From the NCBI RefSeq assembly GCF_001544555.2, contig NZ_FCOK02000019.1, positions 1 through 64,000 of the forward strand: 64,000 nt of DNA. Reading direction: 5' to 3'. Within the stretch, counting starts at the first letter, position 1. Each line of letters starts with the position of its first letter. Source of the stretch: Caballeronia udeis. GTDB taxonomy: Bacteria; Pseudomonadota; Gammaproteobacteria; Burkholderiales; Burkholderiaceae. The position numbers were made by a program, and so were the translations under genes. The notes under the pieces were generated by a model. That model was not told the origin of the DNA and did no database searches. It worked only from the letters and a program-made list of their open reading frames with translations. This document shows positions 16,461 to 25,745 of this stretch, piece by piece.

Positions 16461-18272
16461 GTGCACGAGAACGCTTCACGAGGTGATTTTGCAGCGAATG
16501 CTCATCTGTTGCGCATCACAGCCATTGCAATAGTGATCGGCGCGTTGAGCACGGTCACGGCCTATGTCCTGCTCCACTTGATCAATTTTTTCACCAACCT
16601 TTTCTTCTTCCAGTCCCTGTCGTTCGTCAGCCGCTCGCCCGCGGGCAATACCCTCGGTCTGTGGGTGATCGTGATTCCCGTGATTGGGGGGCTGGTCATC
16701 GGACTGATTGCTCGCTATGGAAGCGAAGCCATTCGTGGACACGGCATTCCGGAGGCGATCGAAGCCATTCTGTTCGGCAAGAGCAAGATGTCGCCGAAGG
16801 TTGCGGTGCTCAAGCCACTTTCTTCCGCGATCGCCATCGGCAGCGGCGGTCCGTTCGGCGCGGAAGGGCCAATCATCATGACAGGCGGTGCGCTGGGGTC
16901 CCTGCTCGCACAATATTTCCACCTGACCGCGGGTGAACGCAAGACGCTGCTCGTCGCCGGCGCCGTAGCCGGGATGACGGCGGTGTTCGGTACGCCCGTA
17001 GCGGCGGTCCTGCTCGCGGTCGAACTGCTGCTGTTCGAACTGCGCCCGCGCAGCCTGCTGCCTGTTGCCGTCGCGTGCGCGGTGGCGGGTTTCACGCGCC
17101 CTCTCCTGATCGGCAGCGGTGCCCTCTTCCCGCTGCAAACCATCCCGTTGGGTCCGCTCGGCCTCGTCTCATGCGTGGTTGCGGGTCTCGTGGCGGGCGC
17201 AATCTCGTGGGGCCTGTCATCGGCGCTATACAAGGTCGAGGACCTCTTCGGAAAATTGCCGGTTCACTGGATGTGGTGGCCCGCGCTTGGCGGTATTGCC
17301 GTGGGCATCGGCGGATATTTCGAGCCACGCGCACTCGGCGTAGGCTATGACGTGATCGGCGATCTGCTGCATAACCATCTTGCTATCAGCGTCGTGGCCG
17401 GCTTGATACTGGTGAAGGCGATCATCTGGGTCATCGCCCTCGGTTCAGGCACATCAGGAGGCGTACTCGCTCCGCTGCTGATGATGGGTGCGGCCATGGG
17501 AACTATCTTCGGACCGTTCCTGCCCGGCGGGGAGCCCGCAGTGTGGCCGCTGGTATTCATGGCGGCGACGCTCGGCGGGATGATGCGCGCCCCGATCATG
17601 GCGACCGTGTTCGCGTTCGAACTCACGCACGATGCCAATGTGCTGTTGCCGCTGCTCATGGCTTCGGCTGTCGCATACGGATTCACGGTGCTGCTGATGC
17701 GGCGCTCCATCCTTACCGAAAAGATCGCACGCCGGGGTTGTCACATCTACCGGGAGTACGGCATTGATCCGCTCGAACGCCATTTCGTCGAGGAAGTGAT
17801 GACGCGCAAGGTCGAGACGATCGATGCAGATGCGCCGGTCGCTCAAGTGCTGGCGACCTACTTTGGTGAAAAGCAAATGCATCGCGCGTTTCCGGTGACG
17901 CGGGACGGCGTCTTGGTAGGAATGATCGGGCGCGACGGATTGATCGCGCGAACGGACAATCCGGCCATCCAGGTAATGAGTGACCTCTTCGGCGCAAACA
18001 CACCGATCATGGCGTTGCCAGGGGAGACCTGCCGGATTGTGTCCAACCGGCTGGCAGTGCATGGACTCGAGCGCTTGCCGGTGGTGTCGGATGCGCAGTC
18101 ACGTCATCTGGTGGGCTTGATAAGCCGTAGCGACCTGGTGAAGCCGTCGCTCGCCTTCTTCGAGGAAGAGGAGCGGCGCGAGATGTTCCGCCGCTCTCCC
18201 CTGCACCACCTGAAACAACGGTTTGCACCGGTGAACGGGCATAAAGACGCCGCAACCCGGGAACGTCCATAA
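16461..18272 (+). CDS. ClC family chloride channel/antiporter with C-terminal CBS pair
   Basis: 603 residues from a GTG at 16461, chosen because GAGGAG lies 6 nt upstream. Residues 15-430 form the ClC membrane core. GSGGPFGAEGP (near 130) contains the gating glutamate, and GSGTSGGVLAP (near 336) is the third chloride-binding motif with Leu in place of the usual Phe. A CBS pair follows at about 450-570 (VEEVMTRKVETIDADAP; HLVGLISRSDLVKPS). It moves chloride, or another halide such as fluoride, across the inner membrane. Association with an HPP/CBS protein and MarR suggests a common anion or nucleotide signal. Confidence 0.9.
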   Translation: MHENASRGDFAANAHLLRITAIAIVIGALSTVTAYVLLHLINFFTNLFFFQSLSFVSRSPAGNTLGLWVIVIPVIGGLVIGLIARYGSEAIRGHGIPEAIEAILFGKSKMSPKVAVLKPLSSAIAIGSGGPFGAEGPIIMTGGALGSLLAQYFHLTAGERKTLLVAGAVAGMTAVFGTPVAAVLLAVELLLFELRPRSLLPVAVACAVAGFTRPLLIGSGALFPLQTIPLGPLGLVSCVVAGLVAGAISWGLSSALYKVEDLFGKLPVHWMWWPALGGIAVGIGGYFEPRALGVGYDVIGDLLHNHLAISVVAGLILVKAIIWVIALGSGTSGGVLAPLLMMGAAMGTIFGPFLPGGEPAVWPLVFMAATLGGMMRAPIMATVFAFELTHDANVLLPLLMASAVAYGFTVLLMRRSILTEKIARRGCHIYREYGIDPLERHFVEEVMTRKVETIDADAPVAQVLATYFGEKQMHRAFPVTRDGVLVGMIGRDGLIARTDNPAIQVMSDLFGANTPIMALPGETCRIVSNRLAVHGLERLPVVSDAQSRHLVGLISRSDLVKPSLAFFEEEERREMFRRSPLHHLKQRFAPVNGHKDAATRERP

Positions 18273-18392
18273 GCCTCCCGGCATGCGGTTCCTCTGGTCG
18301 GGTGACGCATTGATCGAAGCCACGAGTGGCAATACGGTTATCGCGCTCGCAACGGCAAGCGCGATCAGGCGTCATCCTTCTAGCCGACCAGG

Positions 18393-18692
18393 CTAACCCG
18401 GGAGTTCATAGCAACTCAGCTGCGGCGCGGTGTCCGGATCCGGATAAGGCGACCAGGGTCCCGACAGCAGGCGTAACGGTTGAGTCGCAAGGACTTCCGC
18501 CTCGTTTTTCTCGCGCAAGGTCAGCGGGGGAGTTCCTGCGGGCGGAGAAACGGCGGCTTCGTTGACCGCGCATCGGACGGCTTTTCCGTCTTTCAGCCGG
18601 ACATCCGTTGTGTAGGATGAACTGATTGTCGATGCACACGAAGCCGAAGCAATCACCGTGAGAGCAAGTAGTACTGCTTTAAGCGATTTCAT
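18393..18692 (-). CDS. small putative lipoprotein of unknown function
   Basis: 99 residues from the ATG at 18692, one codon after a GTG. The start MKSLKAVLLALTVIASASCAS looks like a signal peptide ending at a Cys, a weak lipobox. The mature part has SSSYTTDVRLKDGKAVRCAV and a Pro-rich end. I do not recognise the family. It is a lone minus-strand gene converging with the ClC gene. The flank 18693-19135 shows no supportable gene. Confidence 0.6.
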   Translation of the reverse strand: MKSLKAVLLALTVIASASCASTISSSYTTDVRLKDGKAVRCAVNEAAVSPPAGTPPLTLREKNEAEVLATQPLRLLSGPWSPYPDPDTAPQLSCYELPG

Positions 18693-19135
18693 CACAGATC
18701 CCCTCGTGCCTGATTACGTCACGGCACTTCTTCATTTCTATCACACCTGGTATTCGCCAGAAAGACCTTCGGGGTTCATCCCGGTCTGGGCACGCTAGAG
18801 AAAACGGGTGAATGAACGGCACGTTCGACGCTATCCGCAATATCACGTCTCAGCGAATTGGGTCGCGAGCGATAGTGAATCGAATAACGCTTATCAAAGC
18901 GCTTAATTCAATCTACGTCAGTCGTGTTTGTTGCCGTTACCGGGAACAAACAATTGACTGCGTGCGGGGTCAGCAAAACAAATCCGGTCGAGATGACAAA
19001 TTCTTCATCTTCTCGTCAGCTTGCTGTTAGAGGGATTTTCGTATCGTGTTCGAGTGTTTGAAGCACAGGCGAGATCATCCAGCCGTGCCGGTCGAAGATG
19101 CTCTACGAACGGTCAAATGATATTAGGAATGCTCT

Positions 19136-19411
19136 ATGAAAACCACACTCAAGCTTCTTGTCCTTTCTCAGCTTTTGATTGTCAGCACGGCTTCCATGGC
19201 GGAAGAAACGCTGACAGCGCAGCAGTGCAACGACTACCCGTTTGTCCATACCCAGGGACCCGTTACACACGCGCAGGTGATGAATGAACTCTACGAACTC
19301 GAAGCGGCCGGTTACGACGCAAGTGCACCCAACGCGCCTTATCCGGATAATCTGAACGACGCGCAAAACCGCCTTAGTGCGGAATATGCGCGGGACTGCA
19401 AAGCGCGGTGA
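19136..19411 (+). CDS. DUF4148 domain secreted small protein
   Basis: 91 residues with a signal peptide (MKTTLKLLVLSQLLIVSTAS, cleaved near MAEE). The DUF4148 core is GPVTHAQVMNELYELEAAGYD followed by YPDNLNDAQNRL. Unlike the copy at 13212-13544 it keeps two cysteines (in QQCNDY and RDCKAR) and lacks the Gln-rich tail. It is a periplasmic protein of unknown role, and lies just downstream of (convergent with) the porin. Confidence 0.83.
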   Translation: MKTTLKLLVLSQLLIVSTASMAEETLTAQQCNDYPFVHTQGPVTHAQVMNELYELEAAGYDASAPNAPYPDNLNDAQNRLSAEYARDCKAR

Positions 19412-19506
19412 ACGGTAAGCCCTTGGTAAGCCTCAGCACTCATTCGACCGGGCTAGCGCGGGTCGGATGCCGGAATTACAAAGCCGACACCGCGCCCACC
19501 CACCGT

Positions 19507-20634
19507 TCAGAAGCGTGTACGAATGCCTGAAGTCAGCTCGAGCTGATTGTTCGCGCCGAAGGTTGTGGCAACCGTGTAGCCGCCATGCAGCTTCATGTAG
19601 TCGCCGGCAATGTACACCTCGGTACGCTTCGAGAGATGATAGAAAACGGATGCGTAAAGCGTCTCTTTGTATCCGTTGGCAATACCGTTTGTCATGCTGA
19701 ATGTCCCTATGTTCGCGTTCGGGACATCTCCGTCGCTGTTGTACGCCGCGTTCTTGACGTGCATTTGCTGATATCCGACCTCGTAGTCGAAGGCGCCCTT
19801 CGGCGCGAGCTTCAACGACACAGTCCATGCGTTGTCATGGCGCTGCCCCAGTGCTCCCTGGTCACCCGTGTAGTGGAAATAGCCCGCGTTCACGCGGACG
19901 ATGCTAAACGTATAGTTGCCGCCGGCCGAATACGACTGGTTGATAAATCCAGCGTTATCGGCGTGACTATAGAACGCTGAGAGATTGAACGGGCCGCCGT
20001 TATAGCCGAGTGCTGCCTGGTAATTCGAGCCCGTCGGGAAAGTGGTGGTGTTGCCGAACGCATAACCGGCGCTCATGAACAAGCCATTGTTGAAGAGCTT
20101 CTTCCACGCAATGCTGTTGTTGTAGCGCGTGCCCGTGGCACTGCCCGCATAGAAAATGAGCTGCTTGAAATTGTTGGCGTTGGTCCAGCCGCCTTCCTCG
20201 GTCGTCAATGCAGCGCTGCCGTACGGATCGCCATAAATCGTCGAGGCATCGCGCGCGATCGTGTTCTGAAAGCCTGCCGTGATCTTGCCCACCGTATCGT
20301 CTTGATAACCAACCCACGCGTCGCGGTCGAAGATCTGACCCGGGTCCTCCATCTGGCCGTCGCTCATGCGGTATTCGCTTTCCAGCCGGAAGATGATGTG
20401 CGACCCGTTACCGATGTCTTCGACGCCTTTGAGACCCCAGCGGCTGCCGCTGAACCAAGGCTCACCGCCAACGCCCATGCCGACCACGTGATCGCCTTTT
20501 GCGTCGGCGTGCGTTTGATAGGACGGTGCACTCAGGTCGATCAGCCCGTAGAGCTGGACGCTTGACTGTGCGTGCGCGCTTCCGGCTATCAGGGTGCCTG
20601 CACTTGCAGCCAATACCATGTAGGTCTTTTTCAC
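19507..20634 (-). CDS. Gram-negative general porin (Burkholderia OmpC-like)
   Basis: 375 residues. A Sec signal MKKTYMVLAASAGTLIAGSAHAQ leads into SSVQLYGLIDLS, the standard first strand of Burkholderiaceae porins. SRWGLKGVEDIGNG and the C-terminal Phe (SGIRTRF) mark a 16-stranded trimeric outer-membrane porin. The gene is downstream of the TctDE-like system and shares an upstream 23-bp motif (20711-20733) with the ABC operon at 25636, suggesting it forms the outer-membrane entry for the same solute. Confidence 0.92.
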   Translation of the reverse strand: MKKTYMVLAASAGTLIAGSAHAQSSVQLYGLIDLSAPSYQTHADAKGDHVVGMGVGGEPWFSGSRWGLKGVEDIGNGSHIIFRLESEYRMSDGQMEDPGQIFDRDAWVGYQDDTVGKITAGFQNTIARDASTIYGDPYGSAALTTEEGGWTNANNFKQLIFYAGSATGTRYNNSIAWKKLFNNGLFMSAGYAFGNTTTFPTGSNYQAALGYNGGPFNLSAFYSHADNAGFINQSYSAGGNYTFSIVRVNAGYFHYTGDQGALGQRHDNAWTVSLKLAPKGAFDYEVGYQQMHVKNAAYNSDGDVPNANIGTFSMTNGIANGYKETLYASVFYHLSKRTEVYIAGDYMKLHGGYTVATTFGANNQLELTSGIRTRF

Positions 20635-20710
20635 GACGTTCTCCTCATGACTTCACGTTGGAATAGGTTTTAATGATTCGTTCGATGCCGAACAAAGCTT
20701 AACTACCCCA

Positions 20711-20733
20711 ATCCTTCGTGAAACTTTCACGAG
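20711..20733 (-). promoter_or_regulatory. palindromic motif upstream of the porin, shared with the ABC operon
   Basis: TCGTGAAACTTTCACGA (20716-20732) is a perfect 17-bp palindrome, 82-98 bp before the porin start. The surrounding 23 bp match 18 positions of 25723-25745, upstream of the ABC operon. It is the probable binding site of the response regulator encoded next door. Confidence 0.6.
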
Positions 20734-20773
20734 CCCCAGAAAAACGTCGGTGGAAATACCGATTACCGCTTAT

Positions 20774-21442
20774 TTAAGGTATCCGAATAATATAACCAAG
20801 ACCGCGCAATGTCATGATCTGCGCAGTCGATACCGCCAGATGCTTGCGCAGCCGATGAATGTAGATGTCGATGGCGTCAGCGCTGGGCTCGTCATCGATT
20901 GCGAATACACATTCCATCAATGCCGCCTTCGACACGGTCTTTCCCTGGCGAAGGATCAGCGTCTCCAGGATCGCGTGCTCCCGGCGCCGCAGACGCAAAG
21001 GTTCGTCTGCGACAAAAAACTCGCGTGACTCGAAGCGGTATTGAAGATCGCCGCAGACTATCGTCTGGCTTTCGTCTCCGCCTGCCTTGCGACGAATGAT
21101 CGCTTTTATCCTGGCAACCAGCTCGCGCGCGTCAAATGGCTTGACGACGTAGTCGTCTGCGCCGGCCGCGAAACAAGCAACTTTGTCATCAGTCGATCCG
21201 TTGGCGGTCAGCATCAGGACCGGAACGTTGTCACGTCCACGACGCAGGCGCGTCAGCACGTCCTTGCCGTTAATGCCTGGCAGGCGCAGGTCAAGAAGGA
21301 CCGCGTCGTAGCCTTTCGTCTTGAGCAGGGTCTCCGCCTGCTCTCCGTCCGCCGCCCAATCCACCATGAAGTGTTCGGCTTGTATCAGGTTGACCACCCA
21401 GCGCGCCAGATCTGCATTGTCTTCCACCAGCAGCAATTTCAT
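20774..21442 (-). CDS. OmpR/PhoB-type response regulator, TctD-like
   Basis: 222 residues. The receiver domain (1-115) has the acidic pair E7/D8, phospho-acceptor D51 in LLDLRLPG, and K in YVVKPFD. The C-terminal winged helix (about 128-220) ends IYIHRLRKHLAVS and LRGLGYIIR. Its start directly follows the kinase stop (1 nt apart), so the two are co-translated. The TctDE class commonly controls a porin or transporter for carboxylates. Here it probably controls the flanking porin and ABC operon. Confidence 0.88.
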   Translation of the reverse strand: MKLLLVEDNADLARWVVNLIQAEHFMVDWAADGEQAETLLKTKGYDAVLLDLRLPGINGKDVLTRLRRGRDNVPVLMLTANGSTDDKVACFAAGADDYVVKPFDARELVARIKAIIRRKAGGDESQTIVCGDLQYRFESREFFVADEPLRLRRREHAILETLILRQGKTVSKAALMECVFAIDDEPSADAIDIYIHRLRKHLAVSTAQIMTLRGLGYIIRIP

Positions 21443-22852
21443 TCATCGCCCCTTTTCTTCGGCAACCGCGCTCACCGGATCGCACCATAAGGGCATGGTA
21501 ACCGTCGCAAGCAGGCCCACACCTCGTTTGCCGGGTGTGAGCGTCACGGTACCGCCATGCCGATTCGCAATCTCGCGCACGATTGACAAGCCGAGTCCGG
21601 AACCCTCTGTATCGGTGGCTACGCGATAAAACCGCTCGAATACCCGCGAGCGCGCTTCCGCCGAGATGCCGGGTCCGTTATCTATCACCTGGACCACGGC
21701 GCTGGCGCCGCTGCGCTGCGCCGTCACCGTAACCCACCCTCCCCGTTGCGTGTAGCGCAGCGCGTTATCGACCAGATTGGTCAGCAGCGCGGTCATCAAG
21801 GTCTCGTCACCGGCCACGCACATGTCGTCGCTGATCTCCGCACCGAGATCAATGTCTTTTTGTTGCGCAAATGCGACGAGGTCCCCGAGTACCCCTGAGA
21901 TCGCCGCACTCAGGTCGACACAATCCTCGCCACGCCCCGGCTGCGAAAACTCCGTATGCGCGAGCAAGAGCAGCTTGCTGGTAAGCACCGCCATCTTCCT
22001 GCTGCTTTTATGCATGCCCGCGAGCGCTTCGGCTAGTTGCTCATCCTCGCTTGGCCGCTGCCGGGCAAACTGGATCTGCGTGTCCAGAAGCGTCAGCGGC
22101 GTTCGCAACTGGTGCGCGGCGTCGGATATGAACTGGCGTTGCGTAGCCGCCTGCAGGCTCATGCGGGAAATGCACTGGTTGATCGCATCGACAATAGGCC
22201 GAAGCTCGAAATGCAGTCGTTCGGCGCGAATCGGCTGCAGTTGGGATGGCGCCCGGTCGGACACGTCATCCTTCAACTTCATCAGCGGCCTCAACTCGAA
22301 GGTCAGGCCGAAATAGACGAGCAGCATGGCCAGCAGCAGCATTAAAACAAGGCGGACAAGCTGGGGACGCCATTGGTCCGCTACCATCGCGTCCCGCGAA
22401 AACTCCGTCTTCGCGACCGCCACCGTGATGTTTTCCACGCGCCCGGAATCGAACAATGGACGGACATACACAGCGGCACGCACACGCCGGCCGTCATTGA
22501 GGACGGCGTTGTAAAACGCCGGCGTGGAAGAGTAGGTGTCTGGCAACGGCAGGTCGGGGTTGCCCGCCAGCAGCCTGTTGTGTCCATCCACGATCTTGTA
22601 GAACACATTGTCGCGCTCGGGCGACTCGAACAGTTCGAGGGATGCCGGCGGAATCTGCACGACGATCTCGCCATTGTCCCAGTCGATGTCTTCGCCAATG
22701 ATCCGCATAGACGAAATCAGCGTGTTGTCCTGCAGGAGATTCGCGGTGGACCGCGCATTCTGCAAGGACATGATTCCGGATATGCAGACGAACACCGTCA
22801 GCGGCAGTAAAAGCCATCCTAAAAGCCTGGCCCGCAAGCTGCCCAATATCAC
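21443..22852 (-). CDS. sensor histidine kinase, TctE-like
   Basis: 469 residues from a GTG at 22852 with GGGGA about 10 nt upstream. It has a membrane span at about 10-30, a periplasmic 2CSK-N-like sensor domain (30-160), a second span near 165-185, then the dimerisation helix with FISDAAHQLRTPLTLLD (phospho-His) and the ATPase motifs NLVDNALRYT (N box), DNGPGIS (G1) and GSGLGLSIV (G2). It senses a periplasmic signal and phosphorylates the regulator at 20774-21442. It lies 36 bp after the ABC permease gene, so transporter and sensor are probably one transcript. Confidence 0.9.
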   Translation of the reverse strand: MILGSLRARLLGWLLLPLTVFVCISGIMSLQNARSTANLLQDNTLISSMRIIGEDIDWDNGEIVVQIPPASLELFESPERDNVFYKIVDGHNRLLAGNPDLPLPDTYSSTPAFYNAVLNDGRRVRAAVYVRPLFDSGRVENITVAVAKTEFSRDAMVADQWRPQLVRLVLMLLLAMLLVYFGLTFELRPLMKLKDDVSDRAPSQLQPIRAERLHFELRPIVDAINQCISRMSLQAATQRQFISDAAHQLRTPLTLLDTQIQFARQRPSEDEQLAEALAGMHKSSRKMAVLTSKLLLLAHTEFSQPGRGEDCVDLSAAISGVLGDLVAFAQQKDIDLGAEISDDMCVAGDETLMTALLTNLVDNALRYTQRGGWVTVTAQRSGASAVVQVIDNGPGISAEARSRVFERFYRVATDTEGSGLGLSIVREIANRHGGTVTLTPGKRGVGLLATVTMPLWCDPVSAVAEEKGR

Positions 22853-22888
22853 GAAATCACGTTCCCCGAATAAGCATGAAATAGGTGT

Positions 22889-23743
22889 TTAAAACGCTGC
22901 AGGTTTCCATTTGAGGAGACGCCGCTCGACACTCGTCAAAAGGTAATCGGCGGCGAGCGCAACGACTGCAAGCACGATCATGGCGGCAAACACACCGCTT
23001 GCGTTGAATGCGCCCTGCGCGGTCGAGATGAGCAAGCCGATGCCCTGCTTCGAACCGAGAAATTCTCCGACCACCGCGCCCACTAGCGCGAACCCGAAGC
23101 TCACATGCAAGCTGGCGAGTATCCAGCTCAGGGCTGACGGAATCACAACTGTCATTGTTACCTGATGCTTCGACGCCCCCAGGATTTGCGCGTTTGCGAT
23201 CATATACCGGTCGGCTTCGCGAACTCCCTGGAATGCATTGCCGAACACCACGAAAAACACCATGACGACGGCCAGCGCAACTTTGGAAGCCATCCCGAGA
23301 CCCAGCGCAATCACGAACACCGACCCGAGCACGACACGGGGTATCGAATTGGCGATCTGAATATACAGGCTGAAAACGTCGGACAATAATTTGTTGCGCC
23401 CTAGTGCTATCCCGCACACGATACCGCCTGCCGCACCTATCAGGAAGCCGAGCACGGTCTCCTCAAGCGTCACGAGAACTTGCATCCAGAGCGGCCCTTG
23501 CGACGTGCCGTTGGTGAACCACTCCACCAGTTGAAGATAGATCAGCGACGGCATCGAGAAGAAAAAGGCGTCGATCCATTTCATGCGCGCCGACAGTTCC
23601 CAACCACCGAGAGCGATGACCAGCACCGCGATGCGCAGTGCGATGATGGTCCATTTGCGCATGCGAATGCGCCGCTGTGCTATCTGTTCATCCCGGGCGA
23701 GTGAGACCGCGTCGAGTTGTTTCGGCAGGGCTGTGTCCTTCAT
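22889..23743 (-). CDS. ABC transporter permease, nitrate/sulfonate/taurine (SsuC/TauC) type
   Basis: 284 residues from the ATG at 23743, with GGAAG 7 nt upstream; longer frames run into the ATPase gene. It has about six membrane spans, with the EAA loop ANAQILGASKHQVTMTVVIPSALSWILASL near 185 written here as its key part GASKHQVTMTVVIPSALSWI. The family imports alkanesulfonates, taurine, nitrate or pyrimidine precursors. The gene lies 16 bp after the ATPase gene. Confidence 0.88.
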   Translation of the reverse strand: MKDTALPKQLDAVSLARDEQIAQRRIRMRKWTIIALRIAVLVIALGGWELSARMKWIDAFFFSMPSLIYLQLVEWFTNGTSQGPLWMQVLVTLEETVLGFLIGAAGGIVCGIALGRNKLLSDVFSLYIQIANSIPRVVLGSVFVIALGLGMASKVALAVVMVFFVVFGNAFQGVREADRYMIANAQILGASKHQVTMTVVIPSALSWILASLHVSFGFALVGAVVGEFLGSKQGIGLLISTAQGAFNASGVFAAMIVLAVVALAADYLLTSVERRLLKWKPAAF

Positions 23744-23759
23744 TTTTATGCTTCCGTGA

Positions 23760-24557
23760 TTAGCCAATTTGCACTTCCTCGCGCAAGTCGTGCCAGATAT
23801 CCCGTGAGATTTCAATGAAGCGCGGTTCATACCGGACTTCGGATGTCACCCGCGGGCGAGGAAGATCGATCTCGTACACCCGCTTGAGCGTTGCCGGCCG
23901 CGCGGTCAGCACGAAGACCCGGTCTGCAAGCGCGATCGCCTCTTCGAGATCATGGGTGACGAACACAACGGAACCCGCATTACCCGACCACAACTGCAGG
24001 AGCTCGTCCTGCATAAGCGTGCGCGTCTGCATGTCCAGCGCGGAAAACGGCTCGTCCATCAACAGGATTTCCGGGTTGTTAATGAACGTCTGGGCGAGCG
24101 CCACGCGCTTTCGCATGCCGCCGGACAACTGATGAGGATAGTGCTTCGCAAACTTGTCGAGGCCAACGCGGCGAATCCAGTCGTGAGCAAGTTCGTGCGC
24201 CGCCGGCTTTGAGCGGCCGCGATAAATAGGACCGGCCGCGACGTTATCGAGTACCGAGCGCCAGGGAAATACCGCATCTGCCTGAAACACGAAACCGATG
24301 CGCGGGTCGATGCCATCGACCGGCTGCCCCATGACGCGAACCTCGCCCGTTGTAGGCTTGAGCAGCCCGGTAATCATGCTGAGCGTGGTCGACTTGCCGC
24401 AACCGGTCGGCCCTACGATGGCTACGAACTCCCCCCTCGCAACCGACATATTGAACTCGCGTAACGCAACGGTCGCGTGGCCATCCGGTGATATGAAACG
24501 GCACGACACGTTGCGAAACTCAATCGCAGGCCCATTTTGAGCGGTGACATGATTCAT
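23760..24557 (-). CDS. ABC transporter ATP-binding protein, SsuB/TauB type
   Basis: 265 residues. Walker A GPTGCGKST at 49-57, Q-loop FQADAVFPW, signature LSGGMRKR, Walker B ILLMDEPFSALD and switch His VTHDLEEA. There is no C-terminal regulatory domain. The LSGGM signature and PWRSVLDNV segment are typical of nitrate/sulfonate importers. It is the second gene of the operon, 32 bp after the binding-protein gene. Confidence 0.92.
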   Translation of the reverse strand: MNHVTAQNGPAIEFRNVSCRFISPDGHATVALREFNMSVARGEFVAIVGPTGCGKSTTLSMITGLLKPTTGEVRVMGQPVDGIDPRIGFVFQADAVFPWRSVLDNVAAGPIYRGRSKPAAHELAHDWIRRVGLDKFAKHYPHQLSGGMRKRVALAQTFINNPEILLMDEPFSALDMQTRTLMQDELLQLWSGNAGSVVFVTHDLEEAIALADRVFVLTARPATLKRVYEIDLPRPRVTSEVRYEPRFIEISRDIWHDLREEVQIG

Positions 24558-24589
24558 TGGCTGCCTTTTGTTGATGTGCGTACTGTTGC

Positions 24590-25636
24590 TTACTTCACCT
24601 GGCTCACGAACTGGTTTGTGAACGTGCGCGACAGGTCGATATGCTTGTCTTTCACCGACGGGTTAAACCCAGCGAGCACCTTCAGCACGGTGTCGGGTCC
24701 GTCGGAAGGCATCTTGCCGTCGGCGGTGTACATGGGCAGCGAGGCCTTCAATGCGCTCACGTACAGTGCCTTGTCACTGCCGTAGTAATCCTTGGGCATC
24801 TGCGCGGCGATTTCGTCAGCGGTATGCGTATGCAAGTACTGCAAGGTGTGGACAAAAGCGCGGGCGAGCTTTTGCGCTTCGTCCTTATGCGTGTCGAGCC
24901 AAGCGCTCTGAACGTAGAGACTCGACGCGGGATAGGTTCCACCCAGCGCGGCGCGCGTGCCATCGAGGCTGCGCATGTCAACCAGGACCTTCGCATCGCC
25001 GGATTTCAGCAGTTGCGACACGGTCGGTTCAGTCGTCATTCCCGCGTCAATCCGGTTTTGCTTGATAGCCGCAATAAAGCTGTTGTCTGCGCCGACAGGC
25101 AACACCGTATAGTCAGAGTTCGGTATGCCTTTCAGATGCGCGAGGTACTGCGTGAGAAAGTTCGTCGACGAACCAAGCCCGGTCACGCCAAGGGTCTTGC
25201 CCTTCACGTCGGCCATGCTCTTGATCGTGTCTGCCTGTTTGGTCGCGACCATTTCAACTTCGCCCGGCACCTGACCGAATATGACGATAGCTTTGACTTC
25301 CTTGCCCTTCGCCTGCAAATCGATTGAGTGATCATAGAAGCCGACCACGGCTTGCACGGCGCCGGCTAGCAATTCATTTTCTGCGTCCACGCCGGCGGGT
25401 TGCGATAGAAGCTCGACATCAAGGCCTTCAGCTTTGAAGTAGCCGAGTTGTTCGGTGAGACGTGCCGGGAGGTAAATCAGCTTGGTGATCCCGCCCACCA
25501 TAATGGTGATTTTCTCCGGCTCCGCTGCGCGCGCAGCCTGGGTGAACGCGCAGAACGCGCAGAACGCGCCAAGCGCCAGTACCGATGAGACGGCGTGCTT
25601 GCCCAAACGATTATATTTTCGTGCAGCGAAGGTCAT
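24590..25636 (-). CDS. NMT1/THI5-like periplasmic binding protein
   Basis: 348 residues from the ATG at 25636, set by GGAGAC 5 nt upstream. The signal peptide (KHAVSSVLALGAFCAFCAF, cleaved near AARAAEP) is encoded partly by a short GCGCAGAAC repeat. The mature protein begins KITIMVGGITKLIYLPARLTEQL and follows the NMT1/SsuA-type fold (GYFKAEGLDVELLSQPAGVD; GKTLGVTGLGSSTNF). Ligands of this family include sulfonates, taurine, hydroxymethylpyrimidine and aromatic acids. The local genes do not indicate which. First gene of the ABC-TctDE transcript. Confidence 0.87.
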   Translation of the reverse strand: MTFAARKYNRLGKHAVSSVLALGAFCAFCAFTQAARAAEPEKITIMVGGITKLIYLPARLTEQLGYFKAEGLDVELLSQPAGVDAENELLAGAVQAVVGFYDHSIDLQAKGKEVKAIVIFGQVPGEVEMVATKQADTIKSMADVKGKTLGVTGLGSSTNFLTQYLAHLKGIPNSDYTVLPVGADNSFIAAIKQNRIDAGMTTEPTVSQLLKSGDAKVLVDMRSLDGTRAALGGTYPASSLYVQSAWLDTHKDEAQKLARAFVHTLQYLHTHTADEIAAQMPKDYYGSDKALYVSALKASLPMYTADGKMPSDGPDTVLKVLAGFNPSVKDKHIDLSRTFTNQFVSQVK

Positions 25637-25722
25637 TTTTGTCTCCGTTAATCCCGATAAGCCGGGTGGCGTCAATTGATTTAAACAGCTTGATAATCGC
25701 CGCTGAAATTCTACGGTTTGCA

Positions 25723-25745
25723 ATCCTTCGCCAACCTTTCACGCC
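25723..25745 (-). promoter_or_regulatory. second copy of the porin-type motif upstream of the ABC operon
   Basis: ATCCTTCGCCAACCTTTCACG, 87-109 bp before the binding-protein start, matches 18 of 23 positions of the porin-upstream palindrome at 20711-20733 and has the same orientation and spacing to its gene. The left palindrome arm is degenerate here. Confidence 0.5.
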
